DNA from: Daedaleopsis sinensis
Taxonomy: Eukaryota; Basidiomycota; Agaricomycetes; Polyporales; Polyporaceae
Reading direction: 5' to 3'
DNA: 64,000 nt
Assembly: GCA_033807695.1 (NCBI GenBank)
Contig: CM066304.1
Location: forward strand, 1,922,001-1,986,000
In this document: positions 55,849 through 64,000 of the stretch, one piece after another
Position numbering within the stretch: the stretch's first letter is position 1
Layout: each line of letters opens with the position of its first letter
Made by a program: the position numbers and the translations under genes
Notes under the pieces: generated by a model
Seen by the model: only the letters and a program-made list of their open reading frames with translations
What the model was told of the DNA's origin: nothing
Database searches by the model: none

Positions 55849-56686
55849 TTAAGTACTAGTGTGAAGCAAGAACATATCTAGCCTTGCCTCGACCGTCGAC
55901 ATCATGTACATCACCTGGTACGCTATACCCGACACCTCAGACCATACATCTGCCATATCCTGCGCCGTCATCTCCTCCATGACTTCATGATTAGTAAGGA
56001 TGGCCGATATGCCTTTGAGAATCATATCTCCATCACGTATCCATCTCTCCTTGTCATCAACCCAAGATTCTCGGGCGTCGGCGTCCCCCTGACGAGCAAC
56101 GGCCCACTCTGCTTCGAAATCATTGCAAAACGCACTCAAGTCCGCCGGAAGGCCCCATTCACTCAGTCTAGTGCCAAGTGTCTTGTAGCAGAGGAGAGTA
56201 TAGCCCCAATTGGGATACGGAGGCACCTCTGCAAGTCGCTCCTGCGTGCTACACGATGTCCATCATGAGCTTACAGAAACAGCACTTCACAACGACATGA
56301 AGGCACCAGTACTCACCGACGAATGAACAACGACGATCCAGCTTTCCCAAGTCAAGCTGAGCTCAATGTTTATCCTCGTAGTGTAGTGAACACTCACCCT
56401 CGCATGTTTGACGCACCTTGGAAAGCCGTACATTTGTCTGAGACGAATGAGATGACTTCGCGACCCCAGTACCATCCTCCGGGTTTTGCAAGGAGTCTCC
56501 GGGACACCTAGTGCCAGTGGAGTGAATGCATCAGTATCAATACGCGTGTACATGTAGTACGAATACTTCGTACCCATTTCTTCGAGCATAGTAACGAGCA
56601 TTCCGAGCCTTCCGCAGCGCCTTGGCTCTATCCTCCCCTCCGAGTGTCGCTGAAGATATGGGGGTTGACTCGGACTCCGTAGACAT
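55849..56686 (-). CDS. small hypothetical protein, multi-exon, model incomplete
   Basis: Coding-like blocks on minus: an N-terminal exon from an ATG at 56686 (M-S-T-E-S-E-S-T-P) with a basic stretch (R-A-K-A-L-R-K-A-R-N-A-R-Y-Y-A-R-R); a block near 56510-56420 reading P-G-G-W-Y-W-G-R-E-V-I-S-F-V; and a 3' exon to 55849 reading R-L-A-E-V-P-P-Y-P-N-W-G-Y-T and ending L-L-H-T-S-T. The basic N-terminus followed by a W-Y-W-G-R-type motif is a pattern I recall from multi-copy Agaricomycete hypothetical proteins. Exact donor and acceptor choices were not fixed. An in-frame ATG also occurs at 56860. It lies between two other minus-strand genes of the KDZ locus. Confidence 0.5.
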
Positions 56687-56860
56687 AGTGCTGGATGACG
56701 GATCTGCGAGTGTTTGTGGCCTGCTTATGATACCATACGTTAGAGGAACAGTGGACTGTGAGGTCATGGACCTACGTGCGAGACTCGATCCGCTTCTGGT
56801 AGTACCGTGCATTCCGTGCACGCCGTAGCTGCGCTTGGTGATGAGATGGCTGACTGTCAT

Positions 56861-57602
56861 GCATGTCTGCCTTAGTGACAGGAGGGATCGATGGGATGCA
56901 CGAGTCCATCGCGGAACTCTAGAAGTGCACTCGCGACGACTCGGCCCAAGCGCGATCGACTACCGTTCGATTTGTTGACGGCTCCAGGTGTGTGTAGTTG
57001 AGGTCTAGAATAGTGGAAGTCGCTGCAGAACAACGCGCGCCGAGGTATGCTGGGGTGTGATTACAAGGAAAGGAAACCGGAAGGTGATGCAAGCTGAAGA
57101 AGACCTGGGTCGGGGTAGAGTGCCACTGAGCGCTGAGCGCCGACCGATGGGAAGTTTGAGGCGCTATGGACTGCGACCGTCTTAAGCCAGCGTCTTACAG
57201 AACGTCTTAACGTCTTACTAAGTACTTAGAGAGTTCTACTGGGTACCACTAGAAATAAACCTGATTATATGATGCGTACGAGACCTATAATACATGTAGT
57301 CACTCGCATATTGATGTATCGGCAGGCTGTAGTAACCTTTGAACAGAGTCGCCACAAGCCCAAGTAGACGAGCGGTGCCAGTGCTAGTTCGACTTAACAC
57401 CCACCATAAGTACACCATGAGCCTTACTAGTGGCGGACATTTGGCTATTCCCTCCAGGTAGATTGTAATCTGACAGCAACTGTGAGGCAAACTATCATGC
57501 GTTATATGACTAGGTAGCGTCCAAATATGCGAAGAGCGTAACATTGCATATCAAGAAGAGTAGACTAAGTTCGCGAGAACGACTCAGTGGGCGCGCTACC
57601 GT
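56861..57602. other. intergenic, no gene seen
   Basis: Nothing beyond short unrelated open frames. A CGTCTTA word repeats three times near 57178-57217. Confidence 0.5.
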
Positions 57603-59477
57603 CTACGTGCTGTGACCATGCCTTGCTCGAAGTTCATCCCAAGTACTAAACATTGCTATGCCCTGCTCCCAACGCTGATGCCCGCGAAGCTCGTCCTCGT
57701 GCCCAGCAGCGAGGTAAGACTTCTTGCTCTGGTGCCCACAGTCGAGCCAGCGGAATAAGCCGCCCGCAGAGTATTGCAGCAGTGCGTACCGACGTTCATC
57801 CTCCCTGCTCAAGGCGGTGTTAGAGTGCTTGATGATCGCCGAGGGAATCAGGATGGTGGAGCCTGGCGGAAACTCTATAATAAGGCGTAAGTCCCACAGT
57901 ATGAGGTGTCCACCCAGCACGGGGTCATAGTTGCCCAGCGCGGTGATAGCGCAGAGTCCGTACGCTAGATTGAGGTGGTCGGTATGGACATAGGACACCG
58001 CCTGAGGGCCAAGGTTAAGGGACATCGCGGCGAAGGCATTGTCGTCGAAGTTTCGTCTCAACCTCGGATCGCGGGCGCACAGCTCGGATAGAGTCTTGCA
58101 ATAGTTTTGGTGGATTTTAGGGAAAAACAACTTCATCGAGGCTAATTGGGCCGCAGCACTGTCAAACACGTTTCCAAATATGAGGATGAGAGGTACGTAC
58201 TGTTTGCGAAGTTTGCAACACGTCGTATAGCGCGGATCTTGAGGAGGATATTCCATATCGCGAGGTTATGCTTCGTCAAGGCGAAGTTACCTACGCGCTA
58301 TACACGCGGGCATGCTAAGTGTCGCAACCGCGCATGCAGAGGAACGGAGGCGTACCTTCTGACCGCCACCGAACGATATCCCGCACGAGATCGTCTCGAA
58401 GTTACCACGTCGGTTCGACTTCCGTGACGGAGCGAAGTTGTACGCTCGTGCAACAAGGGGGAGAAGCGTGCTCAGCTCCTTGTTGACGCCGTCCCAGGAG
58501 TCGTCGTTAGGACGGCCGTCCAGCAACGCCGTGATGTGCTTGTGCTTGTCAAGGACAACACGAGTAACTCTGTGAGCACACGGCGGGTTAGTCCACGTGG
58601 GTCGAGGAAAAAGACAGGTGAATGATAGGCTATACCTGCCAGTCCAAGGGACGTATCGAAAGCCCGGGAGTCGGCGAGCTTCATCCACCGTAAGCTTGCG
58701 CCGGTCCGCCTCGGTCTGTTTAATGAACCGTGCGGTGTATGCCGTTGAGCTCACAGGGACCGATTCGCCATCGAGGCTATACTCGGTTTCGATGGGAGCC
58801 CCCAAGGCCTCGTCCTTCACGGTATTGTCATCGAGAGTGAGTAGCTCACTCAAGTCTTCGTCGGCGAACAGAGCCACCGCGTTCTTGATTTGACGGAGTG
58901 CGGCTAGCTTAAGCGGTTTGCCATCGGGGAATAGGAGACCCCCTTTGGCACCATCGGCAGCTCGGCGCTTGCGGCGGTGCTCTTTGGAGCGTTTACTGGC
59001 GCGGGACTTCTGCTTAGAAGGCGCGGGTTCTTGACCTGCGACAGGAGAGCACAAGGTATGGGTGGGCGTTGACTGCAGGGAGCCGGTGCCAGTGAGTGGT
59101 GGCGTGGCGGGAATGCGGCGTGTAATGGACGGAAAAACTGGTCTACTAACCTCGTGCCATGGGTCGCCATTAAGGTCACCATCACTCGGCCCTCCCCTTG
59201 ACGAGAGCTCCTGCGACGAGGCGCGTGGGCAAGCCGTCTTGATGGGGATGCGAGCGAAGTCCTTGAAGAGCTCTTGCAGAGCGACGTCTTGAACGTCAGC
59301 CGTGTCGAGGGCCTCAGACCCGACCTGATGTTCCAAGTCCGGGTCGTCTGGATCTTCAGCTGTGTCGGTGAGTGGTTCAGCACCCATGACGGTCGGGGGC
59401 GCCTCCGGGGACACGAGCGCCTCCTTCAGGCGCTCCTCCAGGTCGAAGTTGGTATGGGTGTGCAGGGGAGGGCCCAT
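57603..59477 (-). CDS. TET/JBP-family 2-oxoglutarate/Fe(II) dioxygenase
   Basis: Exons 59477-58636, 58569-58356, 58297-58197 and 58158-57603 close in frame (570 aa from this ATG). The C-terminal ~185 residues carry the double-stranded beta-helix features of the family: Fe(II) ligands H444-x-D446 in S-Y-V-H-T-D-H-L-N and H497 in A-I-I-K-H-S-N-T; a basic residue for 2-oxoglutarate, R509, in R-R-Y-A-L-L-Q-Y; and G-G-H-L-I-L-W-D-L with F-P-P-G-S-T-I-L-I-P-S-A between. Upstream are I-S-F-G-G-G-Q-K and a basic, Lys/Arg-rich linker that could bind DNA. The family oxidises 5-methylcytosine (TET) or thymine (JBP) in DNA; the fungal expansion associated with KDZ transposons belongs here. The last intron is very short (38 bp, 58159-58196), so that join is the least certain. 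A further 5' exon (acceptor about 59525) and an optional intron near 59040-59150 are possible. Confidence 0.88.
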
Positions 59478-60006
59478 GTTGCGAGTCCATGGCGAGAATC
59501 CAATCCCAGAGCGTGTCTGAGCATAGAAAGCCGTCAGTGCATGTCGAGATCTGTTACGGTATGATACACACCTTGCGGAAGGCTGATAGACAGTGGGGAG
59601 CAATGATGCCTAGGCGAGTACTATGTCAGCCAAGCGCTGGGCACGCGAGATTCGAGATCGCGCATGCATGCTATTGGTGATCCAAGGGCGGATCTCGCGC
59701 ACAGCAGCATGGGCGCAAAAGAAGAGACTTACCTCGAGTACGACCCAGCATGCCACGTAGCAGAGTGGTTGGTGTGAGAGATGGTTGCGGTTGCGGAAGA
59801 GGAACGGCGGCAGAAGCCTTCCTAAGTGTACTTAGTTCGCGAAGTCGCGTAACATCACGCTCACGAGGGGTCACGTGTGACCGTGCTGCACAACGTGACA
59901 GCGCAGCGCTCGTCCTCCATAGCGTTGAACTCACTCTCACTATAGGCTTTTCTCTTCCTTGATATCTCTCCCCTTCGTCTGCCTCGCTCACAGACACGCT
60001 ACAACT
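59478..60006. promoter_or_regulatory. divergent region between TET/JBP gene and KDZ transposase
   Basis: The two genes read away from this ~530-bp interval, which likely holds both promoters and perhaps a 5' exon of the TET/JBP gene. No TATA box is evident. Co-expression of the two is an inference. Confidence 0.4.
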
Positions 60007-63000
60007 ATGTCTAAGCGACTCGCAAAGCGCATCCGCAAGGCCCCTGCTGACCCCGATCTCTACGCCGACTTCTCCACCGAGGTCACTGCCGACACCGTCA
60101 GCCCTACAGTCTCGACGATCCCCGGGCCAAGCAGCCTCTCGGAGAGGTTCACGGTCGACACTGTGTCCGACGACAGACGCAGGATTCACCATGCATCCGT
60201 GCCTATGCCTCCGTCATCTGCGGCAGGCCCTTCAAACACTGGGGAGTCGGAGTTTGGGCTGGCCACCGACGACCTGCCTGACTTTGGCACCGCGGAAGAC
60301 TGGGACCCGTCGTTCCTGGTCCCTGAAGACGACTCTGCTACTCCTACTGGTCAAGCTGTCCCAAGCGAAGCGGAGCGAGCCCGTGCGCATAGATATATCA
60401 GCACGGTAGGTGATCATTTCGGCCTCGAGCGATACACGGTCAGTAAAATTGATTAAACGCGATTTTCCACAGGATGAACCTATGAAGCTGTTCTTACCTC
60501 AACGGGACATGTATCTTCAAGAAATGCTACGTCGAGATGGTCGAGGGCTGGCTATGAACGAGCGGTGTTCCTACTGCACGGATCGCGAGAATCCTGGGAA
60601 GGCCGTCATCCGCTGCATGAGCTGCTCACCCGGGCCTATGATGTGTGAAGCGTGCGCGGTGCGTATCCATGCCTCCAATCCTTTTCACAGGATTAAGGTA
60701 TGTGCTATATGTATCCACTGCTCGACGGATGGTTGACACATCTTACCCGTCTCTATCAGAGATGGACTAGGGGGATGTATGAAGCCATCACACTCAAATC
60801 GATTGGCCTGAGGATTCAGCTCGGTCACCAACACGACCAGAGCCCATGCTCTAATCCCCTCCCGTCTCGCAATGACTTCTGCGCCATTCATATAGACGGT
60901 CGTCACCTCGTCGCTATTGACTTCTGCAAGTGCGACAACGCCGGCCGTGCGGGGAGCCTAGTACAGCAACTACTGCGGTATGACCTGTGGCCGGCCACTG
61001 AGGCCGAGCCGAACACCGCATTCACATCAAACTCCTCGAGCATTATCACGTCCATAGCCTCGAGGGCAACGCATCCCTTTTCCACTACTATAACGCTCTC
61101 GAGTGCCTCACCGACAATACGGGCACCAGTCAGGCTCAAGATCGCTACAAAGCTTTCATGCGTGTCGTTGCGCAATGGCGGCATCTCAAGCGGCTGAAAC
61201 GGTGCGGTCGTGGCCATGATCCGATGGGCGTGATGGGCACGCAACCCGGCGAGCTCGCGGTACGCTGCCCCGCCTGCCCGCATCCCGGGATCAATATTCC
61301 CGAAAATTGGGAATCGGTGTCCGACGACCTCAAGTGAGTTGACAGATCGTATGATGCATACTCCAACTGACGGTGCGACTCTCTAGATATCTCTATATGA
61401 TCACTGTGTCGATCGACGCGTGCTTCCGGCTCAAGCGCCGCGATGTGTCAAACGAGACGAAGGACCCGATCCTAGGCAGCGGGTGGGGGTACTTTGTGGA
61501 AGATACTGGGTATAAGGAGGTCCTGAATAGATATGGGGAGCAAGACGAGGTGTGTCAGAGTCTGAATGGGTTCGCAATCTCGTTCACTAACTCAGAAACG
61601 GCGCAGATGTCTACATGCACGGGATTATCAGCTGTCGACCATGCAAACACAAAGTTCTCCCGCGGATACGCCGCAACAGGTGTTGGCGGCATGATGTGTG
61701 CGCGTCACGAGTTTTGGTTGGCTCTGGGTATCGGCGACGTGCAGAGGGGCGAGAAGTGAGTGCCCTCATATCTCTTGAATTGTTGGAGAACGGTCTGTTC
61801 TGATTTCGAGGTAGATATGTGAACATGGATTATATATTCGTTTGCGCCATACGTCGGTTCCTACTGCTGCATAAGCTCGTCAGTTACGACATAGCATGCC
61901 AGTGGGCGGGCGGACTCCTCGAGCGCATCTCCAAGTTTCCTGCGCACCTCCGCATTGAGATCCCCCAAGGGTCGATTGCATATGCGATCCCCAAGCTGCA
62001 TTTCGGAGCTCACCAGCGCAAGGGACACTCGCCATATTCGCTGAACTATCGAGTGGGTGCCGCGAGGACGGACGGAGAGGCCATCGAGCGCGGATGGTGG
62101 TGGATCCAACCGGCTGCCAATGCGACGAAACAGATGGGTCCTGGCCAGCGCCAAGGCCTGCTCGAGGATCTCTTTGGGTACTCGAACTGGCGCAAAGTCG
62201 TCAAGATGCGTAAGTCTACCCTAAGCTGTACGGCCATTGACTGCGGTGTGCTGACGATCTAGACATTTTCGAGCAGCGTGGACGTTAAGACAGAAGTTGA
62301 GAAAGGCGCTTCAAGCCTATCAAGAGCAGCGCGAAGACTTCGAGGACCTCACCAGCTCCCTCACCAATGCGGCCAACGTCGCCGGGTGGACGGCTGCCGT
62401 ACTAGCATGGGAGGCCGACCCCTTCAATCAAGACGATCCGTACGTTACGGTATCACAAGGTGCGTTTCACTCATCACAATCTCCGACGTCGCGGATGCAG
62501 GCTTATTGTTCTATCAGGGCCGACGCAAGCAGAGACTGTCCGAACGCTCGCTGAGGAAGAACAGGCGGCTAGTGCAGTGCCCGGCTTCATCGCTCTACAT
62601 GAAGTGAGCGTCATCGGCTTCATGTCGATGGGACTTGAGCTAGAAGAGACTAAGTACGTTATTCGGTAGTGCTATTCGTCATTGAGGTACTTATGATGCA
62701 CCATACAGAGTTCGTCTACGTGAAGACGCTTCGAAGGCCACAGGCAGCAAGCTGGCAGGATTGTTCGAGCGGCGCACCGCGCTGAGGCGGAAACTTCAAA
62801 AGTTCCGCGAGCTTCAAGCGATCTATATGCCTCGCGCGGTCAGCATGCTTGGCGAGGATGCGGCGTGCCGTTTGGATGTCGAGCTCGTCGAGGATGTCCG
62901 TCTCGGTCTTCCGTCTGATATCAGCCCCTCCCGTCGCGACGCTGCCTGCTCACCACGACTGCAAGACATTGAAGCGCAGCTGCGCGAAGCTCAGTGCCGC

Positions 63001-63783
63001 GACGCTCTGCAAAACCTCCGGAATCAGCTCCATACGCTCGAACATCTCTATCAATACAAGAAGACTCACGTGAGGCATCAGGGCGCGAACACCCGCGCGC
63101 GCCAGGAGATTTCGACTCAGGGTGTTCGGAAGGCTCGTGCAGTGCGACGCTACCGACATGCACGCCGCGCGAAGTTGACCCTTTCTGGAACCGGCCTATG
63201 GGAGCAAGAGCTGCGATTGCTGCAGGACACTGATATACGCGGAATCCAGGAAGATGACCCCAGTACGGCGGCTTCACGCAAGCGTGCACGCGGACACAAA
63301 GAGCCTGGCCCTGCCGAGGGACGCCGTACGATCTCGTGGATCTGGCGAGCGTCCGATGTCAATGGTAATGCTGAGATGATTGACTCGCTTCGCGTAGAGT
63401 GGTTGAAGGCGCGAGCGAGGATGATGCGGTGGGGAGAAGAAGTCAAGCTTGTGCCGGAGGAAATGCGGCGCGTGCTGGAGACGCACTCCCATGATGCAAA
63501 CGAGTGGGATGCTCGTGCTCGGACGTGTACTGGAGGTGATCCCGCTTTCCAGGAAGGGCTCGTCGCGTATGCGTTGAAGCAGGCATTCATCCGAAAAAGG
63601 ATGCGGGCGACGTTCATCTATGTCTGCTTGGCCGATGTTCAGATCGCGAAGGGGGATGGATGGGTTATGGAGAAGGAATGGAACTCTGAGGATGATGTAC
63701 AACCAGCAGCTGTAGACGAACCGGAAGACTTCGACGCTCTATACGAGCTTGACACTGATGATCTAGACATGCTAGAGATGTAG
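60007..63783 (+). CDS. KDZ transposase with CxC2 cluster, one frameshift
   Basis: Nine exons: 60007-60405, 60473-60697, 60760-61333, 61387-61549, 61607-61755, 61815-62209, 62274-62459, 62518-62653, 62709-63783. All join in frame except inside exon 3, where one base is missing near 61024-61026: before it the frame reads W-P-A-T-E-A-E-P-N-T-A-F-T and after it, one base out, K-L-L-E-H-Y-H-V-H-S-L-E-G. With that base the protein would be 1100 aa. N-terminal Cys cluster: C-S-Y-C, C-M-S-C, C-E-A-C, H...H (the CxC2 type). Core motifs: V-S-I-D-A-C-F-R-L, T-G-V-G-G-M-M-C-A-R-H-E-F, S-Y-D-I-A-C-Q-W and E-R-G-W-W-W-I-Q-P, giving the presumed D, D and E of the RNase H-like active site plus the C-x2-H insert. 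The tail is helical and basic. An assembly error rather than a true mutation is possible. Confidence 0.93.
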
Positions 63784-64000
63784 CATAATACTCTGTGATC
63801 TATCTATAGTTGTATAGTAATCGATGATGTAGCGAATTTCTCTTGAGACCGCCCGTGTTGAGAACAAGTGCACGATGTCCCATATCCTATCTGCCCCGGG
63901 TAATGCTGATGATTTAGACATGCTAGAGATGTAACATACCCCTCCATGATCTATCTATAGCTGTATAGTCGCAAAGTTCTCATAAGACCGCCCATGTTGA
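63756..64000. repeat. ~151-bp direct repeat of the KDZ 3' end, second copy cut by window
   Basis: Sequence from 63756 (TGATGATCTAGACATG...) recurs at 63907 (TGATGATTTAGACATG...). The repeat includes the last codons and stop of the transposase (A/T-D-D-L-D-M-L-E-M-stop) and the following TGATCTATCTATAG, then GAGACCGCCCGTGTTGA / AAGACCGCCCATGTTGA at the window end. Confidence 0.92.

Larger units (their letters stand above)
51214..64000. mobile_element. inferred large KDZ transposon locus with cargo genes
   Basis: Four genes of types known to be multi-copy or transposon-associated in mushrooms lie together: three on minus (1007-aa protein, small hypothetical, TET/JBP dioxygenase) and the KDZ transposase on plus. 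I could not find terminal inverted repeats or a target-site duplication, so limits are gene limits and the right end may lie beyond the window. Confidence 0.55.

Overview
The window is nuclear DNA of a mushroom-forming basidiomycete (Agaricomycetes; a polypore-like genome is my guess, not proven). The evidence is: many short GT-AG introns of about 47-75 bp, a mitochondrial-type ATP synthase alpha gene split into nine exons, and transposon families (Plavaka, KDZ) and DUF6532-type proteins that are typical of Agaricomycetes. I rebuilt the gene models by hand from splice sites; exon coordinates are given wherever the reading frame closes through to the stop codon.

Layout. 1-7.2 kb is poorly conserved sequence with two or three hypothetical gene fragments and short tandem repeats. 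7.3-13.2 kb is a divergent pair: a DUF6532-like gene (minus) and an intact Plavaka-type transposase (plus), 221 bp apart. 14-32.9 kb is the housekeeping core: an F-box/WD40 gene, ATP1 (F1 alpha), mitochondrial ribosomal protein bL21m, the U1 snRNP factor PRP40, the G-patch splicing protein GPATCH1 and an amino-acid permease. 33-36 kb holds a pair of ~200-bp inverted repeats. 36.3-39.1 kb is a Ty3-type gag broken by one in-frame stop. 40.1-44.4 kb is a GC-rich array of three unrecognised one-intron genes, each with a TATA box. 44.9-50.3 kb is a complete Ty3-type protease plus polymerase on the opposite strand, without its gag. 51.2-64 kb looks like one large KDZ-type transposon locus: an unnamed 1007-aa protein, a small hypothetical gene, a TET/JBP-family 2-oxoglutarate/Fe(II) dioxygenase (all minus), then the divergent KDZ transposase (plus) with a single frameshift.

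How the genes fit together. The core contains two functional neighbourhoods: ATP1 and bL21m share a 169-bp bidirectional promoter and both act in mitochondria; PRP40 and GPATCH1 lie in tandem and both act in pre-mRNA splicing. The two DNA-transposon loci share a plan, with the transposase reading outward on plus and accessory genes reading away on minus. The KDZ locus joins a transposase to a putative 5-methylcytosine-oxidising enzyme, which links transposition to DNA modification. The most unusual parts are the KDZ/TET-JBP locus, the back-to-back gene trio and gag-less pro-pol at 40-50 kb, and two GC-AG introns in PRP40, itself a 5' splice-site recognition factor.
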